Below, piece by piece: positions 18,657 through 26,983 of a stretch of DNA of 64,000 bases; position 1 is the first letter of the stretch, and the number at the start of each line of letters is the position of its first letter. A program made the position numbers and the translations under genes. The DNA lies in the NCBI RefSeq assembly GCF_030345075.1, contig NZ_CP128361.1, positions 1,736,001 to 1,800,000 of the forward strand, given 5' to 3'. The notes under the pieces were generated by a model. It had not been told where the DNA came from, did no database searches, and worked only from the letters and a program-made list of their open reading frames with translations. Origin of the DNA: Solwaraspora sp. WMMA2065 (GTDB taxonomy: Bacteria > Actinomycetota > Actinomycetes > Mycobacteriales > Micromonosporaceae).

Positions 18657-19247
18657 TCAGCCTGCCGGGCGTCGCTCGGCCCGGCGGCGGAGCAGCCAGC
18701 CGGCGAGCAGCATGACGAGCAGTCCGCTGCCGCCTGCCGCGACCCCGATCAGCACGGCCTGCAGCTGCCCGACGCCTCGGTCAGCCTGCCCGGAGCCGGC
18801 CGGCTCGGCCGCCGCAGCACCCGGTGCGGGCAGCACCGCTCGGGCACACTCGGCCGGGTCGGCGCTGTCGGTGCCGCCGGCGACGACCTCGAAGTAGAAC
18901 TTGCCGCTGATCGCGTGCCCGTCGGCCGACGTCGCCTGGTAGTCGAGCGCGTGTACGCCGGTGGTCAGCGGGTCGACGGCGGCGCACAGGGTCTTCGCGT
19001 TGACCACGACCGCCTCCCCCACCGCGACAGCGGTGTCGTCGGGGCCGGTGACGGTGATCCGCCGTTCGCCGGTGCCGGACAGCGGGCCGAACGTCAACGC
19101 GATGGTCGCCACACCGGGGGCGACCTCGTCGCCCGGCCCGGGGGCGGCGGAGACCAGCTCGGTGTGCGCCCACGCGGGAGCGGCGAACGTGACCGCCGCC
19201 ACCCCCGCGCAGGCCAGGGCCGTGGCGTGGCTCAGAAGTCGGCGCAT
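18657..19247 (-). CDS. CopC-domain copper-binding protein with C-terminal membrane anchor
   Basis: A 196-residue secreted protein. It has a signal peptide (residues 1-29, ending AAPAWA) and then a mature N-terminus beginning HTELVSAAPGPGDEV; the first His after cleavage is the usual CopC copper ligand. The CopC fold follows (ITVTGPDDTAVAVGEA, GVHALDYQATSADGHAISGKFYFEV, with another candidate His ligand in DGHAISG). A C-terminal transmembrane segment ends in RRRAERR. It carries copper outside the membrane, probably for delivery to or from CopD/Cu enzymes. It overlaps the upstream SOD-like gene by 16 bp, so copper handling is probably the shared task. Confidence 0.88.
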   Translation of the reverse strand: MRRLLSHATALACAGVAAVTFAAPAWAHTELVSAAPGPGDEVAPGVATIALTFGPLSGTGERRITVTGPDDTAVAVGEAVVVNAKTLCAAVDPLTTGVHALDYQATSADGHAISGKFYFEVVAGGTDSADPAECARAVLPAPGAAAAEPAGSGQADRGVGQLQAVLIGVAAGGSGLLVMLLAGWLLRRRAERRPAG

Positions 19248-19846
19248 GCCAGGCGGTTGTCCATGGTCTCCATCGGGTGGATGACCACCGACTTGGCGGC
19301 GTCGCCGACCTGCTGCTCGTTGGTGACGGTCGCGGTGCCGGTGCCGTCGGCGGCGGCGGTGAAGCCGAGGTGGACCTCGTTGGGCGGGGTCTCCGGGCCG
19401 CTCTCGTCGAACTTGAAGTGCGGTCCGCCGTTGTCGGCGGCGCACTCCTGGGCGTGCAGGTGGCCCATGTACTGTGCGCCGGGTTCCAGCCCGGTCATGG
19501 TGACGGTGACTGTCGTACCGTCGTCGGTCTGCGCCAGCCAGGCGGTCCCGGCAGCGTCGTCGGTGCCCGGTGGCCGGGTGTCGAGTAGGGCGAATGGGGC
19601 CTCCACGGCACCGTCGATCTGATCGGCCGGCGTGGCGGACGGGTCGTTCATCATCATCCCGTCCATCCCGTCCATCCCGTCCATCCCGTCGGACATCGCG
19701 GAGGCAGACGCCGACGGCTCCGTGGACGTGTCGGCGGCGTCGGTGGAGCTGGACGAGTCGTCGCCGCAGCCGGCGAGGACGCCGACCGCCGCGAAGCCGA
19801 CCACCGCGAAAGCGGTACGCCAGCGGTCCGATCCGTTGATGTTCAC
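19232..19846 (-). CDS. Cu/Zn superoxide dismutase-like lipoprotein with Met-rich segment
   Basis: About 204 residues from the GTG at 19846, which has GGGAGA nine bases upstream. The signal peptide ends in a lipobox (VLAGC), so the protein is a membrane-anchored lipoprotein. A Ser/Asp linker and an unusual MDGMDGMDGMMM segment follow; Met-rich stretches of this kind bind Cu(I). The SOD-like domain shows GLEPGAQYMGHLHAQECAAD and HFKFD, and ends in VVIHPMETMDNRLACADF with cysteines placed for a disulfide. The number of conserved His residues is lower than in active Cu/Zn SOD, so it may bind copper without being a full dismutase. It forms an operon with copC. Confidence 0.82.
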   Translation of the reverse strand: MNINGSDRWRTAFAVVGFAAVGVLAGCGDDSSSSTDAADTSTEPSASASAMSDGMDGMDGMDGMMMNDPSATPADQIDGAVEAPFALLDTRPPGTDDAAGTAWLAQTDDGTTVTVTMTGLEPGAQYMGHLHAQECAADNGGPHFKFDESGPETPPNEVHLGFTAAADGTGTATVTNEQQVGDAAKSVVIHPMETMDNRLACADF

Positions 19847-19885
19847 GTGTCGTGTTCTCCCTGTTCGGATACGAAGGGTGGGCCG

Positions 19886-19907
19886 GCTACCGGGGCCACC
19901 CGGTAGC
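19886..19907 (-). terminator. Hairpin downstream of the MscS gene
   Basis: GCTACCGGG and CCCGGTAGC form a 9-bp stem around GCCA, between the mscS stop (20002) and the start of the SOD-like gene (19846). Probably an mscS terminator. Confidence 0.5.
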
Positions 19908-20001
19908 GGCGCTTGTCTCCCCGTTCGGGGTCTTCCGATAGTTGAGTCGGACATGGCGGCGCGGAAGTTCCCACCGGTTCGACCCCGTGGCGTAGGTGCT
20001 G

Positions 20002-21156
20002 CTAACGGTGGTCGGCGGACGAGTTCTGGTCACCGACGCCGGGGGTGGTCTCGACCGCAGCGGGGTCGGACAGGTTGACCCGCTGCAGCGGGGCCGCCGG
20101 GTGCGACGTACCACCGTCGTGGCCGCCGACCTCGGCGCGGACTCGGGGCCGCGACTGCGGATGCTGTTCCTGCACCCAGGCCACCAGTTGCTCTCTGACC
20201 AGGCACCGCAGGTCCCACAAGGCGGACGAGTTCGCCGCCGACACGAGCGCGCGGGTCCGGATGTTGCCGTCGGTGGCCCCGGTCACCTGCAGCCCGCAGA
20301 CCCGGCCGTCCCACAGCGGCGCGGCTGCCTCCGACTCGACGATGCGGCGCAGTTCCTGACGCATCGACTCGACCGGCAGGCTCCAGTCGACGTCGATCTC
20401 GGCGGTGCCGAGCACCGACGACGCGGTCCGGGTCCAGTTCTGGAACGGCGTGGTGGTGAAGTAGTTCGACGGCAGGATCAGCCGGCGCTCGTCCCAGATC
20501 TTCACCACCACGTAGCCGAGAGTCATCTCCTCGATGCGGCCCCACTCGCCCTCGACGACGACCACGTCGTCGAGGCGCAGCGCGTCGCCGAAGGCGAGCT
20601 GCAGACCGGCGAAGATGTTGCCGAGGGTGCTCTGCGCGGCGAGCGCGGCAACCACACCGACCAGACCGGCGGAGGCCAGCACGCTGGCGCCGGCGGCTCG
20701 GGCCCCGGGGAAGGTGATCAGCATCGCGCCGACGGTGAGCACGCCGACGACGGCGAAGGCGACCCGGCGGATCACGGTGATCTGGGTGTGCGCGCGGCGG
20801 GCGGCGAGGTTGTCGTTGACGTCGATCGGGAATCGGCGCAGCGCGGTGTCGGCGGCCAGGCCGAGCAGGGTGGCAACCAGCCAGCCGCCGGTGGCGATGG
20901 TCGCCAGCAGGATCGCGTGCTGCACCGGCTCGTGCCAGCCGTTGGTGGTGGCGATCGGGATGGTGAAGCGGGCGGCGAGCAGCGCGGCGATGATCGCCGT
21001 CGGCCAGAAGGCGCGCCGGGAGATGTCGGTGAGCAGCGTGGAGCGGCGGCCCGCGAAGCGGAGGATGCGGTAGACGACGGTGACGGCGAGGGCCGCCGCA
21101 GCCGCCGATCCGATCACGATCGCGGCGCTGACCAGGGCGTCGGACACGTCCGACAT
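20002..21156 (-). CDS. MscS-family mechanosensitive ion channel
   Basis: A 384-residue small-conductance mechanosensitive channel that relieves turgor on osmotic downshock. Hydrophobic segments occupy residues about 8-30, 50-70 and 83-100. A pore-lining helix follows (GASVLASAGLVGVVAALAAQSTLGNIFAGLQLAF, about residues 160-193) with the Ala/Gly packing typical of TM3. Then comes the cytoplasmic beta domain (LDDVVVVEGEWGRIEEMTLGYVVVKIWDERRLILPSNYF), characteristic of the family. A polar C-terminal tail of about 60 residues has no homology I recognise. The gene stands alone; upstream of it is the ion-channel gene in the same direction. Confidence 0.93.
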   Translation of the reverse strand: MSDVSDALVSAAIVIGSAAAAALAVTVVYRILRFAGRRSTLLTDISRRAFWPTAIIAALLAARFTIPIATTNGWHEPVQHAILLATIATGGWLVATLLGLAADTALRRFPIDVNDNLAARRAHTQITVIRRVAFAVVGVLTVGAMLITFPGARAAGASVLASAGLVGVVAALAAQSTLGNIFAGLQLAFGDALRLDDVVVVEGEWGRIEEMTLGYVVVKIWDERRLILPSNYFTTTPFQNWTRTASSVLGTAEIDVDWSLPVESMRQELRRIVESEAAAPLWDGRVCGLQVTGATDGNIRTRALVSAANSSALWDLRCLVREQLVAWVQEQHPQSRPRVRAEVGGHDGGTSHPAAPLQRVNLSDPAAVETTPGVGDQNSSADHR

Positions 21157-21188
21157 CTCCTTCCCATCGGTTTGTCGGCAGCGGCCAG

Positions 21189-22268
21189 CTAATCACATTG
21201 ACCGGTGCCGGCCGAGGACCGGTCGACGTCGCGCAGCGTCACCAACGGGGCGGACCAGCCCCGCAGACCGGCCAGGAACGGTACGGACCGGGCCAACACC
21301 ACCCCGACCAGCCCGTCCCGGCTCGTCTTCTGGTCGTACCGGTCACCCAGCTCGGCGGCGAGCCGCGACTGCAGGCGCCGCAGCATCTGGTCGGCGTCGT
21401 CGTCGACGTCCAGGACCGTGTCGTTCAGGTAGCGGCGGGCAATTGTGTCCTGGGCGCGCAGCAACGCGTACGCCAGCTCTTCGGCCCGTGGTCCGAGACC
21501 ACGCCAGGTGGCGCAGCGGGCGGTGAGCAGCGCGGCGACGGTCGCCTCGACGACATGTTCCAGAGCCGGTTCGAGGTCGTAGTCCGGCCGCCGCGGCCGG
21601 TAGGTGAGCGCCACCAACGGGTACCGCCGGACGGTGTCGTCGATCGCGCGCAGGTCGGCCGCCCAGTCCGCGCAGCGCTGCCGGGCGGCGTCGACCCCTT
21701 CGGCGGTCAGGCTGCGCACGATCAGCCCGACGCCGTCGCTGCCGCGGACCTGGTCGTGCACGGCGAGCGCGAACCGGTTCCGCACCGTCAACCCGGTGAT
21801 CAGTTCGATCAGGTACGTCGCCAGCGCGGCGAACAACGCGAAGCCGAGCGCCGCGACGCACACCGCGAGCAGCTTCTGCGCCGAGGTGTCCGGGGTGAGG
21901 TCGCCGTAGCCGAGCACCGTGAGGGTGCCGGCGGAAAAGTACAGAGCGTCGTCGAAACCGGCCGGGCCGTAACCGGCGACCCGGTGGTAGCCGTCCAGGT
22001 GCGGCCACACCACCAACGCGACCCCGAACACCAGCGGCACGATCCAGGCCAGGAAGGTGCCGGTCACCAGCACCGGCCCGGCCCAGACCAGCAACGTACG
22101 CTCGGGTCGGCGACGCCGGTTCGCGGCGAACGACGACAGCCGCCACACCGACCGCCGGACCGCGCCGGCGAGCGGGCCCTCCGCGTCCGGGTGCAGGATC
22201 GTCAACCAGACGTCGACCACCACCACGGCGATCAACGCGCCACCCGGTACCGCCCACAGCCACATCAT
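21189..22268 (-). CDS. Potassium channel-like membrane protein
   Basis: A 359-residue protein starting at ATG 22268 (MMWLW), with an alternative at the next codon. Several hydrophobic segments are visible. Near residue 120 is a pore-loop signature, TLTVLGYGDLTPD, which matches the K+ selectivity filter GYGD of two-TM channels. The following segment (LLAVCVAALGFALFAALATYLIELITGL) is the inner helix. The C-terminal 200 residues are helical and charged with no TrkA (RCK) Rossmann motif, so gating is unclear. It ends 33 bp before mscS and may be co-transcribed with it; both would serve ion or turgor control. Confidence 0.85.
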   Translation of the reverse strand: MMWLWAVPGGALIAVVVVDVWLTILHPDAEGPLAGAVRRSVWRLSSFAANRRRRPERTLLVWAGPVLVTGTFLAWIVPLVFGVALVVWPHLDGYHRVAGYGPAGFDDALYFSAGTLTVLGYGDLTPDTSAQKLLAVCVAALGFALFAALATYLIELITGLTVRNRFALAVHDQVRGSDGVGLIVRSLTAEGVDAARQRCADWAADLRAIDDTVRRYPLVALTYRPRRPDYDLEPALEHVVEATVAALLTARCATWRGLGPRAEELAYALLRAQDTIARRYLNDTVLDVDDDADQMLRRLQSRLAAELGDRYDQKTSRDGLVGVVLARSVPFLAGLRGWSAPLVTLRDVDRSSAGTGQCD

Positions 22269-22287
22269 GTGGGCAGCTATACCCCGT

Positions 22288-22602
22288 TTACCGGGTTGTC
22301 GACTGCACGACCTCGAACTCGAGCAGGCTGGCGCCGGTCGCCACCGGCGGGCGGGGCCGTTCGCCGTCCCCGGCGGCGTGGGCCTGCCGGGCCGGGCCGG
22401 CCGCCCACGCCTGGTAGGCCTCCTCACTCTCCCAGCGGGTGTAGACGAAGTAGCGGCCCTCCCCCGCGACCGGGCGCAGCAGCTCGAACGCCAGGAACCC
22501 GGGCGCGTTCTCCACCGCCCCCTGGCGAGCGGCGAACCGCCGCTCCAGCTCGTCGCCGGCGCCGTCGGGGACCTCGATCGCGTTGATCTTCACCACTGCC
22601 AT
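22288..22602 (-). CDS. Antibiotic biosynthesis monooxygenase (ABM) domain protein
   Basis: A 104-residue ferredoxin-like ABM-fold protein. KINAIEVPDGAGDELERRFAAR starts the first strand and helix; the core APGFLAFELLRPVAGEGRYFVYTRWESEEAYQAWA is typical of the IsdG/HmoB-like subgroup of heme-degrading monooxygenases. The Trp in TRWESEEAYQAW is conserved in this subgroup. It could degrade heme or oxidise a small aromatic; nothing in the neighbourhood decides. Start at ATG 22602. It lies 28 bp after the phosphoketolase. Confidence 0.85.
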   Translation of the reverse strand: MAVVKINAIEVPDGAGDELERRFAARQGAVENAPGFLAFELLRPVAGEGRYFVYTRWESEEAYQAWAAGPARQAHAAGDGERPRPPVATGASLLEFEVVQSTTR

Positions 22603-22630
22603 GTGGACAGCCTAGTCGGGGTACCCGCGC

Positions 22631-25078
22631 TCAGCCCTGGTTGGCCCAGTCACCGAGCGACCAGTCCCGCACCTCGGGCATGTCCTCCAGGTGCTCCACC
22701 ACGTACGCCTCGTGCCGGGCCAGTTGCTGCTCGCACCAGACTTTCAGGTCGGCGGCACCGCGTGGCAGCCGCCGGGCGTTGTTGATCGCGTCCATCACCA
22801 GGTGGTAGCGCGACGCCCGGTTGCGGACCGTCATGTCGAACGGCGTGGTGGTGGTGCCCTCCTCGATGAAGCCCCGCACCCGGAACCGGTCGGCGTCCGG
22901 CCGGCCGTGCACCAGCTGGTGGATGGCCCCCGGGTAGCCGTGGAAGGCGAACACCACGTCGACCGAGTCGGTGAACAGCTCGGTGAACATCGTCTCGCTC
23001 ATGCCGTGCGGGTGGTCCTTGGGCCGGGGCAGCCGCATCAGGTTGACCACGTTGACCACCCGGACCTTCATGCCGGGCAGCCGCTCCCGCAGGATCTGCG
23101 CGGCGGCGACCGTCTCCATGGTGACCACGTCACCGGCGCAGGCCAGCACGATGTCCGGCTCCGAGCTGCCGTCGTCGGTGCCGGCCCACTCCCAGATGTC
23201 CGCACCCTTGGCGCAGTGCTCGACCGCCTCGTCAATGGTCAGCCACTGCAGCTGCGGCTGCTTGTCGATGACGATCAGGTTCACGTACGACCTGGACCGC
23301 AGGCAGTGGTCGGCGACCGACAGCAGGCAGTTGGCGTCCGGCGGCAGGTAGACCCGCGACACGGTGCCCCGCTGGTTGAGCACCACCTGAATCAGCCCGG
23401 GCCCCTGGTGGGAGAAGCCGTTGTGGTCGTTACGCCAGGCCGTCGAGGTCAGCAGGATGTTCAGGCTCGGCACCTTGGCCCGCCACGGCAGGTGCGCCGC
23501 CTCCTGCAACCACTTGCCGTGCTGCACCGTCTGCGACGCGCTGACCATGGCGAACGCCTCGTAGGTGGCGAACATGCCGTGGCGGCCGGTCAGGTTGTAG
23601 CCCTCCAGCCAGCCGTGGCAGTTGTGCTCGGACAGCACCTCCATCACCCGGCCGTCACGGCTGATCGCCGTGTCTGTCGGATACACCTCCTCCATGAAGC
23701 CGCGGTCGGAGACCTCGAAGACGGCACCGAGCCGGTTGCTGTTCGTCTCGTCCGGGCAGAACAGCCGGAACCGGTCCGGGTTGCGGGTGTAGATGTCACG
23801 CATCAGCTCGCCGAGCTTGCGGGTCGACTCGGCGCGCAGCCGCGCCGGCTGCGGCACGTCGACCGCGTACTCGCGGAAGTCGGGCATGTCCAGGTCGCGG
23901 GTCAGCAGGCCGCCGTTGGCGTGCGGGCTGGCGCTCATCCGCAGGTCGCCGTCGGGGTTGACGCCGGTCACCGTCGCGGTCGGCGCGCCGTCGGCGCCGA
24001 ACAGTTCCTCCGGGCGGTACGAGCGCAGCCAGGTTTCCAGGATCGCCAGGTGGTCGGCGTTGTCCCGGACGCCGGACAGCGGCACCTGGTGCGACCGCCA
24101 GGTGCCGGTGACGGTGACGCCGTCAACCTGCTCCGGGCCGGTCCAGCCCTTCGGCGACCGCAGGATGATCATCGGCCAGCGGGGGCGGGAGCCGTCCCAG
24201 TCGCCGCAGCGCGCGGCCTCCTGAATCCGGCGGATCCTGCCCCAGGCGTCGGCGAGGGCGGCGGCGAACCGCACGTGCATGCCGGGCAGGTCGTCGCCCT
24301 CGACCTCGATGACCTCGTACCCGTGGCCTTCCAGCAGCGAACGGACCTCGCCGCGGTCCTTGCGCCCCAGCACCGTCGGCCCGGCGATTTTAGCGCCGTT
24401 GAGATGCAGGATCGGCAATACGGCGCCATCGTGGGCCGGGTTGATGAACGAGACACCCTTCCAGGAGCCCTCCAGCGGACCGGTCTCCGCCTCGCCGTCA
24501 CCGACCACGGCGATGGCCAGCAGGTCCGGGTTGTCCATCACCGCGCCGAAGGCGTGCACCAGGACATAGCCCAGCTCGCCGCCCTCATGGATGGAGCCGG
24601 GGGTGGTGACCGAGACGTGGCTGGGGATGCCGCCGGGGCTGGAAAACTGCCGGAACAGCCGCAGCATGCCGGCCTCGTCGCGGGTGACGTCCGGGTAGAT
24701 CTCGGTGTATGTGCCCTCCAGGTAGCCGGCGGCCACCAGCGCCGGGCCGCCGTGGCCGGGGCCGGTGAGGTAGATCGCCTGCTGGCCGGTGTGCCGGATC
24801 AACCGGGACACGTGGGCGTAGATCAACGAAAGGCCGGGGCTGGTCCCCCAGTGGCCGAGCAGCCGCGGCTTGATGTGCTCCGGGGCGAGTGGCTCGCGCA
24901 GCAGCGGGTTGCCCCGCAGGTAGATCTGCCCGACGGTCAGGTAGTTGGCGGCCCGCCACCAGGCGTCCAACTGCGCCAGCTCGGCGTCGTCGGGCGCGGC
25001 GAGCACCCGCAGCAGCCCGTCGTCCGCGCCGGCGCGGCCGGCCCAGGTCGGGGTGCGCTGATCGGTCACGGCAGTCAC
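22631..25078 (-). CDS. xfp: Phosphoketolase (xylulose-5-phosphate/fructose-6-phosphate)
   Basis: A thiamine diphosphate enzyme that splits xylulose-5-phosphate or fructose-6-phosphate with phosphate to give acetyl phosphate and a shorter sugar phosphate. The GTG at 25078 is chosen because AGGAGG lies nine bases upstream (25088-25093), giving 815 residues, normal for the family. Visible signatures include YLTVGQIYLRGNPLL near the N-terminus, HWGTSPGLSLIYAHVSRLI, GPGHGGPALVAAGYLEG, VVGDGEAETGPLEGSW (ThDP-binding GDG), and FCPDETNSNRLGAVFEV and GFSHQGPGLIQVVLNQ in the C-terminal part. The open frame continues upstream to 25807 but without family-like sequence. Confidence 0.96.
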   Translation of the reverse strand: MTAVTDQRTPTWAGRAGADDGLLRVLAAPDDAELAQLDAWWRAANYLTVGQIYLRGNPLLREPLAPEHIKPRLLGHWGTSPGLSLIYAHVSRLIRHTGQQAIYLTGPGHGGPALVAAGYLEGTYTEIYPDVTRDEAGMLRLFRQFSSPGGIPSHVSVTTPGSIHEGGELGYVLVHAFGAVMDNPDLLAIAVVGDGEAETGPLEGSWKGVSFINPAHDGAVLPILHLNGAKIAGPTVLGRKDRGEVRSLLEGHGYEVIEVEGDDLPGMHVRFAAALADAWGRIRRIQEAARCGDWDGSRPRWPMIILRSPKGWTGPEQVDGVTVTGTWRSHQVPLSGVRDNADHLAILETWLRSYRPEELFGADGAPTATVTGVNPDGDLRMSASPHANGGLLTRDLDMPDFREYAVDVPQPARLRAESTRKLGELMRDIYTRNPDRFRLFCPDETNSNRLGAVFEVSDRGFMEEVYPTDTAISRDGRVMEVLSEHNCHGWLEGYNLTGRHGMFATYEAFAMVSASQTVQHGKWLQEAAHLPWRAKVPSLNILLTSTAWRNDHNGFSHQGPGLIQVVLNQRGTVSRVYLPPDANCLLSVADHCLRSRSYVNLIVIDKQPQLQWLTIDEAVEHCAKGADIWEWAGTDDGSSEPDIVLACAGDVVTMETVAAAQILRERLPGMKVRVVNVVNLMRLPRPKDHPHGMSETMFTELFTDSVDVVFAFHGYPGAIHQLVHGRPDADRFRVRGFIEEGTTTTPFDMTVRNRASRYHLVMDAINNARRLPRGAADLKVWCEQQLARHEAYVVEHLEDMPEVRDWSLGDWANQG

Positions 25079-25359
25079 GAGCGGATTCCTCCTCATCAGG
25101 GGGTACGTCCACGACCGATCGTAGGGGGGCCGCTGCGGTTTTTCCCGGGCTCCAGTGCCTGTCAGGCAGGGGCACAACGACCCTTGACATGCTCTGACCT
25201 GCCCCTGGCCGGCCGTTGACGCCGACACGGTGGACCGGCAAGGCGGCCGGCATATCGACGTACGACAGTGTGATTTGTGCATCCACAGCCAACTCCACCC
25301 GGTCCACGGTGCCGACACTTCTCTTGTCAGCAGAGTTTTCGAGCAGGAAGTGATCTGCA

Positions 25360-26156
25360 GTGCGTACCCTCTACGACACCGGTTCGGTCCACCCCCCTGG
25401 ACCGCTACGAGTACTACCGAACCGAAGCGACGGCCGAGGTCGCGCCGGTGGAGATCCGTGGCCGTTCGTCGCTGTCCCTGACCGCCGCGATTCGGATCGC
25501 CCAGGTCGGCCAATATGAGGTCGAGGCGACGAGCTGGCTGTCCGACACCGAAGGCGTGGCCCTCCGGACGCAACGGCTGATCCGGGCCAGTGATCCGGAG
25601 TCCTACCGGGTCTGCGTCCTCGTCAGCGGCGAGCTCCGGGTCGAGCAGAACGGCAACCAGGGACGCTACGCCCACGGGACATCGCGCTCTATGACACGTC
25701 ACGCCCCTGGGATGCCCGGCACGTGCCCGGGCGTACCCCCATGAGGCTGGCAATGGTGACCTTCCCCCGGGCTCTCGTGCCAGCGCCCGAGGCGGCGGTA
25801 CGCCCACTCGTCGGCTCGATCCTACCGAGACGGATGCCGGGACGCGGGCTCGTCGCGGCGTTCCTGGTCGGAATCGCCGGAGCCGCCAGCATCTCGCCCG
25901 CTACCTGTACAGGATTCTCGAAGACACCGGGACGACACCGATGCAACTCGTCAAGAAACTGCGGCTGACGGAATGCCGCCGCAGCCTGCGCGACCCGGAA
26001 CTGTCGTCGACCGCCATCAACGAGATCGTTTCCGCGCACGGCTACTCCCGTCCGGACCAGTTCGCCCGAGACTTCAGGCACCTGTTCGGCATGTCGGCTA
26101 CCGAGGCACGTCAGTCGATCCGGGACCGGTCGGCCGGACATCGGAATCGGTCATGA
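25360..26156 (+). pseudogene. Decayed AraC-family regulator
   Basis: Pieces of one regulator lie in three frames. From the GTG at 25360 the frame breaks in a C-run at 25388-25394; removing one C gives VHPLDRYEYYRTEATAEVAPVEIRG. A second break near 25675 (a missing G) separates this AraC-binding-like domain from ALYDTSRPWDARHVPGRTPMR. A third break near 25880, probably with an internal deletion in the linker, precedes the DNA-binding part (RQHLARYLYRILEDTG, LRLTECRRSLRDPELS, INEIVSAHGYSRPDQFARDFRHLFGM). The gap 25079-25359 upstream should hold the phosphoketolase promoter and shows no other gene. Confidence 0.85.
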
Positions 26157-26416
26157 CGACCGGACGACGGTCGGTCGGAGGCCAAGGCCGACGCGGACCA
26201 GGTCACCGCGCGGACGCCGGCGGCGATGGCAGCGTCGGAGCAAGCCAGGCGGCCCGGCCCCTGCCGCCGGTCGAGTTCCATGTCACCGTCCGGGTCGTGT
26301 TGCGCCGCCGAGGAGCCTGGCTACTGCTCGGTGTGGCGATCTGCCGGCTCGCGGACGCCCCGCTCGACGCGGTGACCGCAGTGGCCGGCACCATCCAGAT
26401 GCTCCTGTCCGGTTAG
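26153..26416 (+). CDS. Possible small hypothetical protein
   Basis: An 87-residue frame starting at ATG 26153, overlapping the end of the decayed AraC gene. The N-terminal half is basic and low complexity; the C-terminal half (VVLRRRGAWLLLGVAICRLADAPLDAVTAVAGTIQMLLSG) is hydrophobic and more protein-like. No recognised family, and it may not be expressed. Confidence 0.3.
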   Translation: MTTGRRSVGGQGRRGPGHRADAGGDGSVGASQAARPLPPVEFHVTVRVVLRRRGAWLLLGVAICRLADAPLDAVTAVAGTIQMLLSG

Positions 26417-26572
26417 CTGCCGTGCCTGCCGGCAACGCCCGTCGGCACGGTTGTGCATGATCCACTCCGTTCGTGTACAGTCTTGCCCCGTGCGGCCCTC
26501 AGCCGCCGACCCCACGGTGTCGACGTCCGGCTGTCGGCCTACCGAATGGGGGCGGTAGAGTGGTCCGGGTAG

Positions 26573-26656
26573 GTCCGGGTGGCGGAATGGCAGACGCGCT
26601 AGCTTGAGGTGCTAGTGCCCGTATAGGGCGTGGGGGTTCAAGTCCCCCCTCGGACA
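26573..26656 (+). tRNA. tRNA-Leu (GAG anticodon)
   Basis: An 84-nt class II tRNA. The acceptor stem GTCCGGG pairs with CTCGGAC (one G-U), and the anticodon arm is GCTAGC TTGAGGT GCTAGT with anticodon GAG. A long variable arm (GCCCGTATAGGGCGT) and T arm GGGGGTTCAAGTCCCCC follow. No CCA is encoded. The 3' end is overlapped by the tail of a recombinase gene on the other strand. Confidence 0.95.
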
Positions 26657-26839
26657 CAAACTGGTACCTGATCCATCAGGGTTGGCCTCCGCTTCGATGA
26701 TGCGGGGGCCTGGTTTGTACGTGAGCTTGAGTCCGAGCTGCTGGTAGACCTGGGCCTTGTCGACGGGGTCGGCGGTGCGTAGGACGTCAGCGATGCCGGA
26801 GAGCGCCTCGACCGCGGTGTTGATCTCGGCGAGGGTCAT
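26612..26839 (-). pseudogene. C-terminal remnant of a serine site-specific recombinase
   Basis: Residues 1-55 of this fragment (LAEINTAVEALSGIADVLR, ADPVDKAQVYQQLGLKLTY) match the C-terminal coiled-coil region common to large serine recombinases of actinomycete integrative elements. An in-frame stop lies just upstream of the ATG at 26839, so the catalytic part is gone. The last residues (CPRGDLNPHALYGH) are simply the reverse strand of the tRNA-Leu, meaning the gene end abuts or overlaps the attachment site. It marks an old integration at this tRNA. Confidence 0.8.
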
Positions 26840-26983
26840 GGCCGGCGAGCTGGCGTAGCTCAGCCTTTATGGTGACTTCTACGCTTGAACCTCAGGTGGT
26901 CCGTGGCGGGCCAGGGGCGCAACCTGTGCACGTCGTACTCGGCCGATAATCCGGCGTTCAGCTACGCCGCCGGGGACTGGCGA

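Noticed and set aside
22691-25219. Plus-strand frame of 842 codons across the phosphoketolase gene
   Set aside because: Antisense shadow; the composition (Gln, His, Arg, Val) is typical of reversed high-GC coding sequence.
25079-25807. Upstream extension of the phosphoketolase frame to give more than 1000 residues
   Set aside because: No family-like sequence lies upstream of the GTG at 25078, where AGGAGG is correctly spaced; the extension overlaps the decayed AraC gene.
26451-26481. Promoter TTGTGC...TACAGT upstream of tRNA-Leu
   Set aside because: The 19-bp spacing and weak -35 do not allow a firm call.
26612-26656. CPRGDLNPHALYGH as a protein motif
   Set aside because: It is the reverse-strand translation of the tRNA-Leu gene and not a protein domain.
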